In this document: positions 25,728-33,945 of the stretch, piece after piece
How the letters are laid out: each line of letters opens with the position of its first letter
How positions within the stretch are numbered: position 1 is the stretch's first letter
Source: Amphibiibacter pelophylacis
GTDB lineage: Bacteria > Pseudomonadota > Gammaproteobacteria > Burkholderiales > Burkholderiaceae_C
NCBI RefSeq assembly: GCF_037688875.1
Contig: NZ_JAWDIE010000009.1
Span: 1-64,000, forward strand
Reading direction: 5' to 3'
DNA: 64,000 nt
Notes under the pieces: model-generated
Told to the model about the DNA's origin: nothing
What the model saw: the letters and a program-made list of their open reading frames with translations, nothing else
Database searches by the model: none
Program-made: the position numbers and the translations under genes

Positions 25728-26584
25728 CGCTGGGCTCCTGAGCCGGTGGGGTTGAAAAAGACCGGGAAGTGGTCGGACGAGAGCTGCGTCGTGCGCCGCC
25801 GCGATGGCGTTAGCGAAGCGGCCAGCCCGTCCGGAATCACACCGACGGCGTTGCCCAGCACGGCGTAATCCAGCGTGTTGCCCTGGCGCTGGGTGGGCGC
25901 GCCCGGGTCCAGCACGCGGGTGTGGTTGCGCGCGGGCGCTTCCAGCTCGGCGCGCAGGCGGCCGGGCGGGCGGTTGAAATCGGCCAGCAGCATCCAGTTC
26001 GTGGCCTGCCACTGCGGATTCGGGTGGTTCTGGAAGAAATCGTGCACTGATTCGACCATCGCTTCCGCGTCCGGGCCGCCGCTGGCCAGCGCGTGGCCGC
26101 TCAGGAAGGCGTCGTTGCCGATGCGTATGCCCAGAACGGGGCGGCTGACCGTGGTGCTGGGCGGCACGACGAAGACGTCGTCGGCCTGCCGGTTGCTGAC
26201 CAGCGCCAGGTTGACGCGGCGCGCGCCCGTGTCAATGTCGGCGAAGTAGATGAACAGGGTTCCCGGATCGCTGGCGCCGCGCAGTGTGCCCAGCGTCCAG
26301 CGCAGCTCGCGCACGGGCGTGCCCCGCCCCAGCACTCGGCCGGTATCGACGGCGTTGAAGGGCGGCTGGCCGGCCTCCTGGACGGCCAGGATGTCGACGG
26401 CTTCGGCGCCGGAAACCAGCTGGCGCACGTTCACGTTCCATTTGCTTTCGGTGCTGGCCGACGCGCCCTGCAGGTTCCAGGTGGCGGTGCGGAAATCCTT
26501 CGGATCAGCGTGCGCCGCACAGCTGCAGGCCAGCAGGGCGGCGGCCAGCGCGGCGCGGGCGGGGATCAGGGTGTGCGGCTTCAT
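25724..26584 (-). CDS. cdtB: cytolethal distending toxin subunit B (DNase I-like)
   Basis: The 286-residue protein has a Sec signal ending near AAHA (residues 1-26). The body opens with ATWNLQGASASTESKWNVNV and ILAVQEAG, the CdtB signature within the DNase I/exonuclease-endonuclease-phosphatase fold. Catalytic and metal-binding positions are visible: Asn37, Glu70, Arg132, His164 in SGHALA, Asp202 and Asn204 in LADFNRP, and Asp271-His272 in SSDHFPV. Known CdtB enters the nucleus of target cells and causes DNA damage and cell-cycle arrest. Length matches the family. It is coupled by 4-base overlaps to cdtA and cdtC. All key residues are intact. Confidence 0.92.
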   Translation of the reverse strand: MKPHTLIPARAALAAALLACSCAAHADPKDFRTATWNLQGASASTESKWNVNVRQLVSGAEAVDILAVQEAGQPPFNAVDTGRVLGRGTPVRELRWTLGTLRGASDPGTLFIYFADIDTGARRVNLALVSNRQADDVFVVPPSTTVSRPVLGIRIGNDAFLSGHALASGGPDAEAMVESVHDFFQNHPNPQWQATNWMLLADFNRPPGRLRAELEAPARNHTRVLDPGAPTQRQGNTLDYAVLGNAVGVIPDGLAASLTPSRRRTTQLSSDHFPVFFNPTGSGAQR

Positions 26585-27492
26585 CGCGCGGCTCCTTGCT
26601 GTTGTGCGGCCGGCGGCGGGCCGTTCGGGTGGTCGGGATCAAAGGCCGGTGGTGTGGGCGAAGGCCGGATCTCGGCCTTGGCGGTGTGCGCGAACGCGTT
26701 GCTGATGGGCGCCGAGAAGCTCCAGATGAACTCCGGGTTGACGTGGCCGTGATCGTTGGTGACCAGGGAACAGTCGTTCAGGGCGATCGCCCGCGCCCAG
26801 CGCGAGGAATGCGACATGTCGGTGTTTTCCAGGCGCACGCACTGGCCGGTGAAGCGCGACTGCAGGACGAAGCCGCCGCCCGACACAGGCAGCAGCGAGA
26901 AATCGCCCCGCTCGTCGCGGCAGAAGGCCTTGTCCTGCGCTAGAAAGGGGAAGGGAAAGCGCGTCGTTTCGCCCGAACTGTCGCGCTGGCCGATGCAGCT
27001 GCCCAGCTGCACGTTGCGAATGCGCACGCGGCCGGGCCGGGTGCCGGGCTCCATCGTCCACTCGCGCAGGTCGTCAAAGCCGCTTGCCGTGTCGCGCGGG
27101 AAATAGCCCCACAGCGCTTCGTTGGGGCGGCGCGACCACGCCGTCATCAGGCGTCCGAACTGCGACATCAGGGTGAACTGCGCCGGATCGGCCGGACGCG
27201 GCACCCGGATGGGTGCATTGCTCGGCGATGGCGCCGTGCCAGCCACGAGAGGCCCGGGCCGCGGCAGACCGGCTTCGGCGGGATCGACCAGCGGGACACC
27301 CGCCTGCGGCGGCGGAAAATCACCCCGGTCGGCCAGGGGCGCCATCTGTATGGCCAGGTCGTCGTCTGCGGGGGCGGCCCAGGCCGTCAGGCTGGCTGAC
27401 GTCAGCAGGGCCAGCACGGGCAGCAGAGCGCTGTGGGTCCGTGGCGCCACGGTGCCCCGGCGGCGATTGCGGGACTGCGTCTGTGGAATCAT
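26581..27492 (-). CDS. cdtA: cytolethal distending toxin subunit A (lectin-like)
   Basis: The 303-residue protein has an arginine-rich start and a Sec signal ending near LTAWAA (about residue 40), with no lipobox. A Pro-rich linker (about 60-100) precedes FTLMSQFGRLMTAW and EALWGYFP, which resemble the conserved CdtA region before the lectin fold. The ricin-type domain has RIRNVQLGSCIGQRD, KAFCRDE, FTGQCVRL and ALNDCSL, then FIWSF. CdtA pairs with CdtC to deliver CdtB. ATG 27492 follows a good ribosome site (AAGGATGAG). It is the first gene of the operon, preceded by a 153-base non-coding gap. Confidence 0.85.
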   Translation of the reverse strand: MIPQTQSRNRRRGTVAPRTHSALLPVLALLTSASLTAWAAPADDDLAIQMAPLADRGDFPPPQAGVPLVDPAEAGLPRPGPLVAGTAPSPSNAPIRVPRPADPAQFTLMSQFGRLMTAWSRRPNEALWGYFPRDTASGFDDLREWTMEPGTRPGRVRIRNVQLGSCIGQRDSSGETTRFPFPFLAQDKAFCRDERGDFSLLPVSGGGFVLQSRFTGQCVRLENTDMSHSSRWARAIALNDCSLVTNDHGHVNPEFIWSFSAPISNAFAHTAKAEIRPSPTPPAFDPDHPNGPPPAAQQQGAAR

Positions 27493-27566
27493 TTCTCATC
27501 CTTCGTCTTCGTTGCAGGAAACGGACGGCTGTTAAAAACAGACGCCACCTGTGAACTATCGACGGA

Positions 27567-27581
27567 TGAGAATTATTCTTA
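27567..27581 (-). promoter_or_regulatory. Fur-box-like palindrome upstream of cdtA
   Basis: TGAGAATTATTCTTA on the plus strand fits the 7-1-7 Fur consensus TGATAAT-N-ATTATCA at 11 of 14 arm positions. It lies about 75 bases upstream of cdtA in an AT-rich gap. A weak -35-like TTGTCA lies at 27597-27592 on the minus strand, so the box would overlap the -10 region. Iron control of the toxin is a hypothesis. Confidence 0.4.
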
Positions 27582-27645
27582 AGTATTTTTGTGACAATTT
27601 CCCGAAATTGACGCGCTGCAACGTCAGATCGGGCTCAAGTCGGGC

Positions 27646-28023
27646 TCAATCCCGCCGGGCCCACGCCTGCAGCCGGGGCCGCAACGGCAGGAAAAGCCGA
27701 TAGGCGCCCTCCGCCAGCCACGACACCGGCGGCACACCCGCAACATGCCCCAGCCAGCGCCAGCCCGGCAGCGAACGCCACAGGCGCGCAAAAGCGGCGG
27801 CGCCATCCAGAAGCTGGCCCTGCGCGTCGCGCACGTGAAAGCGGCGCATCGCCAGTTCGCACGTCAGGCCATCGCCACACGGTTCGCCCCGGCTGACGTC
27901 CACCCACGCGATGGGCTGCAGCGGGCGCAGCCGCTGATAAAAAGCGATTTCGCGGCGGCACAGCGGACAGCTGCCGTCGAAGTAGACGGTGAGCGCGGGG
28001 GCGGTGTCAGCGGGGCTGGGCAT
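27646..28023 (-). CDS. DCC (DUF393) thiol-disulfide family protein
   Basis: The 125-residue protein has the DUF393 signature YFDGSCPLCRREI at about residues 13-25, whose CPLC pair resembles a thioredoxin active site. The C-terminal region WLAEGAYRLFLPLRPRL is typical for the family. Members are usually annotated as thiol-disulfide oxidoreductases, but the biological role is not settled. The start at 28023 (MPSPAD) is preferred over an upstream extension of low family likeness. It lies upstream of cdtA in the same direction, but the 153-base gap with its own promoter-like features argues for separate transcription. Confidence 0.85.
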   Translation of the reverse strand: MPSPADTAPALTVYFDGSCPLCRREIAFYQRLRPLQPIAWVDVSRGEPCGDGLTCELAMRRFHVRDAQGQLLDGAAAFARLWRSLPGWRWLGHVAGVPPVSWLAEGAYRLFLPLRPRLQAWARRD

Positions 28024-28171
28024 GTCGGGCGTCCTGTGCAGCGAAGAGACGCAGGCATCGTGCCATTGTTGGCGTGCGGGGCGTGGGCCGGACTCAAAAG
28101 GCGCTCCAGAAAACGGCGATACCGCCGATACGCCTACGACATCCACCCGTATTCTCTCGATAGGCCCGATC

Positions 28172-29830
28172 ATGAAATGGAATCTGCGCATCTCTCACCT
28201 GCTGGGACTGCAGGCCGCCCTGTCCGTTCTGGCGATTGCGCTGGTGCTCGGCGTGTCGCTGTGGGGGCTCAAGGCGAACGAGGACAACGCCGGGCGCGTT
28301 TACGTCGCCAAGGACGTGGCCGCCGACATCCTGCCGCCGCCGCTGTATCTGATCGAAATGCGCCTGGGCCTGTCCCGCGTGGAAGACGGGACGATGACGC
28401 CGCAGGAGCTGGCCACAGACGTGGATCGCCTGGCCAAGGAATACGAGGCGCGTGAACAGTACTGGCGCGCCCACCCGCCTTATGGTCTGGAGGCCCAGCT
28501 GCTGGGCCCGCAGCACGAGGCTGCGCTGCGCTTCATCGCGGCCGCCCGCGAAGTGGCCCGGGTGGCGGGCAGCGGGGATCGCGCCACCATCCACGCCGCC
28601 ATCGGCCGCGCGCACCAGATTTACCAGCAGCACCGCGCCGGGGTCGATGCCACGGTGGCCGAAGCCGCACGCTTCAGCGATGCGACCATGGCCGCTTCGA
28701 CCCGGACCAGCACCTGGGTGGAATGGATCGCGCTGGGCGCAGGCGCCCTGGCGCTGCTGGCCCTGTCGGCGCTGGCCTTGTGGGTGCGCGGCCGCATCCT
28801 GGAGCCGGTGAGCGAATCGCTGGCCATTTCGCAGCGCATCGCGCAGGGCGATCTGTCGCAGCCGATTGCCACCGATCGCCCCGGCGAGCTGGGCGAGCTG
28901 CTGCGCGCCCTGAGCGCCATGCAGGACGCGCTGATCGACATCGTCAGCCAGGTGCGCACCGCCACCGACGGCATCAATGTGGCGTCCAGCGAAATCGCCA
29001 CCGGCAACCTGGACCTGTCCAACCGCACCGAACAGGCCGCGTCGCGCCTGCAGGACACGTCCGGATCGATGAGCCAGCTCAGCAGCCACGTGCGCCACAG
29101 CGCCGATGCCGCCCAGCAGGCCAACCGTCTGGCGCAGGACGCCACCGGCATCGCCCGTCGCGGCGGCGAAGTCGTCGAACAGGTGGTCAGCACCATGACC
29201 GGCATCAGCGAGAGCAGCCGCCGCATCGCCGACATCATCGGGGTGATCGATGGCATCGCCTTCCAGACCAACATCCTGGCGCTCAATGCCGCCGTGGAGG
29301 CCGCCCGTGCGGGCGAGCAGGGCCGCGGCTTCGCCGTCGTGGCGGGCGAAGTGCGCAGCTTGGCGCAGCGCAGCGCGGGCGCGGCGCGCGAGATCAAAGA
29401 CCTGATCGGCCACAGTGTCGAGCGCGTGGACGCGGGCAGCCGCCTGGTCGCCGATGCGGGCAGCACCATGCGCGACATCGTCGCGGCGGTCGGCCAGGTG
29501 ACGGGCGTGATCGGCGAAATCACCACGGCGTCTGGCGAGCAGAGCGAGGGCATCGGCCGCGTCAACGACGCCGTCGCCGAGCTGGACCAGATGACGCAGC
29601 AGAACGCTGCGCTGGTCGAGGAAAGCGCCGCTGCGGCGCAGAACCTCAGCGATCAGGCCAAGCGCCTGGCCACGCTGGTCGAGGTCTTCCGCCTGAGGGG
29701 CCACGGACAAGGCAGCAGCCCGCTGCGTCCAGGTCAGAGGGCCACCCCCGCCGATCTGGCCGCGCAGGCGGTGGGCCAGGCGCGCTACACGTCGGCGCAG
29801 TCTGCGGGCCACGCGGCGAGCACCTCCTGA
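28172..29830 (+). CDS. methyl-accepting chemotaxis protein
   Basis: The 552-residue transducer has a first membrane helix (residues 7-30), a periplasmic sensor of about 150 residues, a second helix (about 190-213), and a HAMP domain with ILEPVSESL and GDLSQPI. The C-terminal signalling domain contains the highly conserved hairpin tip GVIDGIAFQTNILALNAAVE followed by AARAGEQGRGFAVVAGEVR. It would signal to CheA/CheW. The ligand is unknown. No C-terminal NWETF-like CheR-binding pentapeptide is present. Start MKWNLRI at 28172 places the first helix properly. It is divergent from the DCC gene. Confidence 0.95.
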   Translation: MKWNLRISHLLGLQAALSVLAIALVLGVSLWGLKANEDNAGRVYVAKDVAADILPPPLYLIEMRLGLSRVEDGTMTPQELATDVDRLAKEYEAREQYWRAHPPYGLEAQLLGPQHEAALRFIAAAREVARVAGSGDRATIHAAIGRAHQIYQQHRAGVDATVAEAARFSDATMAASTRTSTWVEWIALGAGALALLALSALALWVRGRILEPVSESLAISQRIAQGDLSQPIATDRPGELGELLRALSAMQDALIDIVSQVRTATDGINVASSEIATGNLDLSNRTEQAASRLQDTSGSMSQLSSHVRHSADAAQQANRLAQDATGIARRGGEVVEQVVSTMTGISESSRRIADIIGVIDGIAFQTNILALNAAVEAARAGEQGRGFAVVAGEVRSLAQRSAGAAREIKDLIGHSVERVDAGSRLVADAGSTMRDIVAAVGQVTGVIGEITTASGEQSEGIGRVNDAVAELDQMTQQNAALVEESAAAAQNLSDQAKRLATLVEVFRLRGHGQGSSPLRPGQRATPADLAAQAVGQARYTSAQSAGHAASTS

Positions 29831-29849
29831 GGGGCCGTATCATCGCGGG

Positions 29850-30854
29850 ATGAATACTGACTTCATCTCCTACATGGACCACGGCGCGGGCGGCCCGCCC
29901 GAGGTGCTGCACACCGCCACCCGGCCGCGCCAGACGCCGCAGGGCCAGCAGGTCGAAATCGCTGTCGCCTTTGCGGGCGTCAACCGCCCGGACGTGCTGC
30001 AGCGCTCGGGCCTCTACCCGCCCCCGCCCGGCGCCAGCCCGCATCTCGGCCTGGAAGTGTCCGGGCGCATCGTGGCGGTCGGCGACGGCGTACAGCGCTG
30101 GCGGGTGGGCGACCGCGTCTGCGCCCTGACGCCCGGCGGCGGCTACGCCAGCCACGTGCTGGCCGACGAGCGGCACTGCCTGCCCGTCCCGGACGGCATG
30201 GATCTACGCCACGCCGCCGCGCTGCCCGAAACCTTCTTCACCGTCTGGACCAACGTCTTCGAGCGAGCGCACCTGCGCCCGGGCGAGCGCCTGCTGGTCA
30301 AAGGCGGATCGGGCGGCATCGGCCAGACAGCGATCGCGCTGGGCGCGGCCTTCGGCGCCGAAGTCTGGGCGACGGCGGGCAGCGCCGCCAAAGCGCAGGC
30401 CTGCCGCGAGGCGGGCGCGCAGCACGTCATCCTCTACCGCGAGACGGATTTTGTGGACGCCATCACAACCGGCACGGGCGGAGCGGGCGTGGACGTGATC
30501 CTGGACATGGTCGGCGGCGCCGACATCGCCCGCCACCTGCGCTGCCTGGCGCTGGAGGGGCGGCTGGTGCAGATTGCCTTCCTGGAAGGCAGCCGCGCCG
30601 AGATCGATCTGATGCCGGTGATGCTCAAACGCCTGACGCTGACGGGCTCGACGCTGCGCCCGCGCTCGGACGACGACAAGGCCGCCATCGCCCGCGCCCT
30701 GGAAGAGCGCGTCTGGCCGCTGCTCGCCCAAGGTCGCGGCCTGCCGCGCATCGATGCCGAATTCCCGCTGGCCGAAGCAGCCAAGGCGCACACGCTGATG
30801 GAGAGCGGCGCGCACATCGGCAAGATCGTGTTGCGGGTGGGGGACGGGGATTGA
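29850..30854 (+). CDS. NAD(P)H quinone oxidoreductase, zinc-independent MDR family
   Basis: The 334-residue protein belongs to the quinone oxidoreductase/PIG3 branch of medium-chain dehydrogenases. It has the N-terminal GroES-like region with VNRPDVLQRSGLYPPPPGASP and LGLEVSGRIVAVG, lacks the Cys/His zinc ligands, and has LLVKGGSGGIGQTAIALG for NADPH. The C-terminal HIGKIVL is usual. It probably reduces quinones or related electrophiles in the cytoplasm. It starts 19 bases after the chemotaxis gene. Confidence 0.9.
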   Translation: MNTDFISYMDHGAGGPPEVLHTATRPRQTPQGQQVEIAVAFAGVNRPDVLQRSGLYPPPPGASPHLGLEVSGRIVAVGDGVQRWRVGDRVCALTPGGGYASHVLADERHCLPVPDGMDLRHAAALPETFFTVWTNVFERAHLRPGERLLVKGGSGGIGQTAIALGAAFGAEVWATAGSAAKAQACREAGAQHVILYRETDFVDAITTGTGGAGVDVILDMVGGADIARHLRCLALEGRLVQIAFLEGSRAEIDLMPVMLKRLTLTGSTLRPRSDDDKAAIARALEERVWPLLAQGRGLPRIDAEFPLAEAAKAHTLMESGAHIGKIVLRVGDGD

Positions 30855-30871
30855 TCCTCGCCCTGATCTGA

Positions 30872-31876
30872 TCAGCCCTGCAGCCGGGCGTTGCCTTGGA
30901 AGCGGTGCTCGCAGCCTGCGCGGGGGCTGATCCGGATGGATTGCCCGACGCGGTAATCCAGCGCGCCTTCGGTGCGCACCGTCATCGAACCCACGCCGGT
31001 GATTTCGGCGTAGAGCACTGTATCGGCGCCCAGGTGTTCGATGTGGCGCACCGTGGCGGGCCAGCGCCCGGTGTCCGTCGAGACGTCCAGGTGCTCGGGG
31101 CGCACGCCGTAGACTTCACAGCCCATGTCGCGGGCCAGATTGCCCTCGAAAAGGTTCATGCTGGGCGCCCCGATGAATCCGGCGACAAAGGGGCTTTTGG
31201 GCTCGCGGTAGAGATCCATGGGCGCGCCGACCTGTTCGACCCGGCCCTTGTTGAGCACCACGATCTGGTCGGCCATGGTCATGGCTTCGACCTGGTCGTG
31301 GGTGACGTAAATCATGGTGGCGCCGATTTTTCGGTGCAGGTCGGCCAGTTCCACGCGCATCTGGCCGCGCAGCGAGGCATCGAGGTTGGAGAGCGGTTCG
31401 TCGAAGAGGAAGACCGACGGATTGCGCACGATGGCCCGGCCGATGGCCACGCGCTGGCGTTGCCCACCCGACAGCGCCTTGGGCGTGCGGTCCAGCAGGT
31501 GCTCGAGCTGCAGGATTTCGGCGGCGTGCTTCACCTTCTGCTCGATTTCGGCCTTGGGCCGCCTGGCGATGGTCAGGCCGAAGGCGATGTTTTCGGCCAC
31601 CGTCATGTGCGGGTAGAGCGCATACGACTGAAACACCATGGCGATGCCGCGCTCGGCCGGTTCCAGCTCGGTCACGTCGCGGTCGCCAATGAAAATCTGC
31701 CCGCCGCTGGCGGCTTCCAGACCGGCCACCATGCGCAGCAGCGTGGATTTGCCGCAGCCCGACGGGCCCACCAGCACGGTGAACGATCCGGCCGGGATTT
31801 CAACATCCAGACCTGGAATCACGGTCACGCCGGACGAATAAGATTTGGTGATGCCTTTGAGGCGGACGGGATGCAT
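30872..31876 (-). CDS. sugar ABC transporter ATP-binding protein (UgpC/MalK type)
   Basis: The 334-residue ATPase has Walker A GPSGCGKST, the signature LSGGQRQRVAIGRA, Walker B VFLFDEPLSNLD and the switch ThrHisAsp in YVTHDQVEAMT. A C-terminal TOBE-type domain (from about residue 240) contains VYGVRPEHL. It energises import by the two permeases encoded upstream. The four transporter genes run SBP, permease, permease, ATPase on the minus strand, divergent from the LacI regulator and GH32 genes, which points to a fructoside or sucrose as substrate. Confidence 0.92.
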   Translation of the reverse strand: MHPVRLKGITKSYSSGVTVIPGLDVEIPAGSFTVLVGPSGCGKSTLLRMVAGLEAASGGQIFIGDRDVTELEPAERGIAMVFQSYALYPHMTVAENIAFGLTIARRPKAEIEQKVKHAAEILQLEHLLDRTPKALSGGQRQRVAIGRAIVRNPSVFLFDEPLSNLDASLRGQMRVELADLHRKIGATMIYVTHDQVEAMTMADQIVVLNKGRVEQVGAPMDLYREPKSPFVAGFIGAPSMNLFEGNLARDMGCEVYGVRPEHLDVSTDTGRWPATVRHIEHLGADTVLYAEITGVGSMTVRTEGALDYRVGQSIRISPRAGCEHRFQGNARLQG

Positions 31877-31918
31877 GGCAGTTCTTTCTTGTGCGTCGCT
31901 AAATGGCGCGTCAGCGCG

Positions 31919-32806
31919 TCAGCCTTTGACGCCGGTCGAGGCGATCGAGGCAATGAAGGCCCTTTGCAGGCTGAGGTAAAACAGCAGGACAGGAATGGTG
32001 ATGACGCTGAGGTAAGCCATCATTTCTCCCCACGCGATATTGAGCTGGAAGAAATACTGCAGGCCGACCATGATGGGCCGGTACTGCTCGGCCTGTGCGG
32101 TCATGACGGGCCACAGATACTGGTTGTACATGGCCAGAAACTTCAGGATGGCCGCCGTGGCAAACACTGGCCCAGCCAGAGGAACTACCACGCGGCGGTA
32201 AATCTGAAAATAGCTGGCGCCATCCACCCGGGCGGCTTCGACCAGATCGCGCGGCAGATCGCGGAAATACTGCACGAACAGGAATATCGTCAGCGCATCA
32301 GCTATGAAAGGAATAATCTGCACATGGTAAGAATTCAGCCAGCCGAATTCGATGCCATTCATGCCGATCCAGGGCAGCTTGTTGACGATGAGCAGCAGCG
32401 GAATCGCAATCGATTCAAACGGGACAATGAATGTGGCCAGAATCACCGCCATCATCACATTCTTGCCGGGAAACTCCAGAAACACGAATGCGAAGGCCGC
32501 CATCGAGCAGATGGCCAGTGACAGCACCATGGTCACGCCCGTGACCAGCAGCGAGTTGAAAATGAAGTGGGCGATGGGCACCCGGTTGAAGGCGGCGCTG
32601 TAATTCTCCAGCGAGACATCGCCCACCGGCAGGAAGGCGCGCAGCGAAGTCGCGTCCTGCAGCAGCTGCAGATCGGGCTTGAGCGAGGACACGATCATGA
32701 ACACGACCGGGAAAATAAACACCAGCGCGATCCAGCACAGCAGCACGTAATTCAGCGCCTTGCTGGCCCACTGGGGCGCCCGGGAATGCGTCATGGAATG
32801 GGACAT
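31919..32806 (-). CDS. sugar ABC transporter permease (MalG type)
   Basis: The 295-residue membrane protein has six predicted helices and the EAA loop LVEAARVDGASYFQIYRRVVVPL, which contacts the ATPase. It belongs to the carbohydrate uptake-1 family. A stretch typical of MalG-like proteins (FPVVFMIVSSLKP) opens the first periplasmic loop. It lies 18 bases downstream of its partner permease and about 40 bases upstream of the ATPase gene. Confidence 0.92.
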   Translation of the reverse strand: MSHSMTHSRAPQWASKALNYVLLCWIALVFIFPVVFMIVSSLKPDLQLLQDATSLRAFLPVGDVSLENYSAAFNRVPIAHFIFNSLLVTGVTMVLSLAICSMAAFAFVFLEFPGKNVMMAVILATFIVPFESIAIPLLLIVNKLPWIGMNGIEFGWLNSYHVQIIPFIADALTIFLFVQYFRDLPRDLVEAARVDGASYFQIYRRVVVPLAGPVFATAAILKFLAMYNQYLWPVMTAQAEQYRPIMVGLQYFFQLNIAWGEMMAYLSVITIPVLLFYLSLQRAFIASIASTGVKG

Positions 32807-32824
32807 GGGGATCTCCTTGGCGGG

Positions 32825-33925
32825 TCAGCGGGTTTTTTCGCGCGTCAGCCAGCGCTGGCCCAGCGATATCACCAGAACGATCAGGAACAGCAGCACGCTG
32901 ATGGCCGAACCGCCGGCGATGTCCTGGTTTTCATACCCGCGCTGCACGGCCTGGAAAACCAGCGACTGGGTGGAGTCCAGCGGCCCGCCTTTGGTCATGA
33001 CGTCGATCTGCGGGTACAGCGTGAAGGCCTGCATGGTGATCACCACCATCACCAGGATCGCGGTATTGCGCAGCCCGGGCCAGGTGACATAGCGGAACAC
33101 CTGCCAGCGCGAGGCGCCTTCCAGCGCCGCCGCTTCATACAGCGTGGAGGGAATCGTCTGCAATCCGGACAGCCAGACGATCATATGGAATCCCACCCCC
33201 TGCCAGACCGACATGGCCATAATCGACCACAGCGCGGTCGAGGGCTGACCCAGCCAGTCCACGGGCTGGATATGGCCAAAAGACAGCATGCCCAGCAGCG
33301 CATTCAGCAGGCCCGAATCGGCCGAGTAAATAAAACGCCACAAAAAGGCCACCACCACCATGGAAATCACCACGGGCATGAAATAGATGGTGCGAAACAC
33401 GTTAATGCCCCACAAAGGCCGGTTGATCAGCAGCGCCAGCAGCAAAGCCAGCCCGGCCTGGACAGGCGCCACCACGATCACGAAAAGCGCGGTATTGACC
33501 AGGGCTTTCATGAAGAGGACATCGCTGGCCAGCACATAGACGCGCTGGTCGCCCGTCCAGTCAAAGTGAAACCATTCTTTTTTGCGGTCCAGGTGGGGGT
33601 ATTCCGGATTGCCGCGCGTGTACTGGCGCAGAGAGGGGTATTGCGGCTGGCCGCTGTCGTCGCGCACGGTCTGGCCCTGCGCGTCTTTTTCGGGCGCCAG
33701 CACCAGCGTGCCCAGGCCCAGCATCTGGCGGTAGTTGTCCAGCCCGACATACTCGGTCGGGTTGGGCGACACCAGGCGCTGGTTGGTGAACGACATGGCA
33801 AAAGCCAGCACAAAGGGCAGGATCAGGAAGACCGCCATCAGAATCATGGCGGGCGACACCATGAGCAGACCGGCCCGGCGGGCGCGTGCGGCGCCGGGAG
33901 CGGAACGGGGAACGGACTGGCTCAT
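32825..33925 (-). CDS. sugar ABC transporter permease (MalF/UgpA type)
   Basis: The 366-residue membrane protein has the EAA loop YEAAALEGASRWQVFRYVTWP and about six core helices. Between helix 1 and helix 2 it carries a hydrophilic segment of roughly 80 residues (about 60-140), longer than in most UgpA-like permeases and rich in Asp, Lys, Tyr and Trp. This may form a periplasmic domain that meets the binding protein, as the larger MalF P2 loop does. It partners the MalG-type permease downstream. Confidence 0.9.
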   Translation of the reverse strand: MSQSVPRSAPGAARARRAGLLMVSPAMILMAVFLILPFVLAFAMSFTNQRLVSPNPTEYVGLDNYRQMLGLGTLVLAPEKDAQGQTVRDDSGQPQYPSLRQYTRGNPEYPHLDRKKEWFHFDWTGDQRVYVLASDVLFMKALVNTALFVIVVAPVQAGLALLLALLINRPLWGINVFRTIYFMPVVISMVVVAFLWRFIYSADSGLLNALLGMLSFGHIQPVDWLGQPSTALWSIMAMSVWQGVGFHMIVWLSGLQTIPSTLYEAAALEGASRWQVFRYVTWPGLRNTAILVMVVITMQAFTLYPQIDVMTKGGPLDSTQSLVFQAVQRGYENQDIAGGSAISVLLFLIVLVISLGQRWLTREKTR

Positions 33926-33945
33926 GGGGTTCTCCTGACTGGGGC

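Noticed and set aside
25728..26012. Upstream extension of the cdtC frame
   Set aside because: The residues are a shadow of cdtB, and a signal peptide begins exactly at the ATG that overlaps the cdtB stop.
25724..26584. CdtB as a generic endonuclease/phosphatase instead of a toxin subunit
   Set aside because: The WNLQGAS...ESKWNVNVRQL block is specific to CdtB-like proteins, and the two flanking lectin-like genes make the tripartite toxin the better reading.
28094..29812. Long open frame opposite the chemotaxis receptor
   Set aside because: It has shadow-frame composition (Arg, His, Asp, Ala) and no domain, whereas the plus strand has a clear receptor with the conserved hairpin tip.
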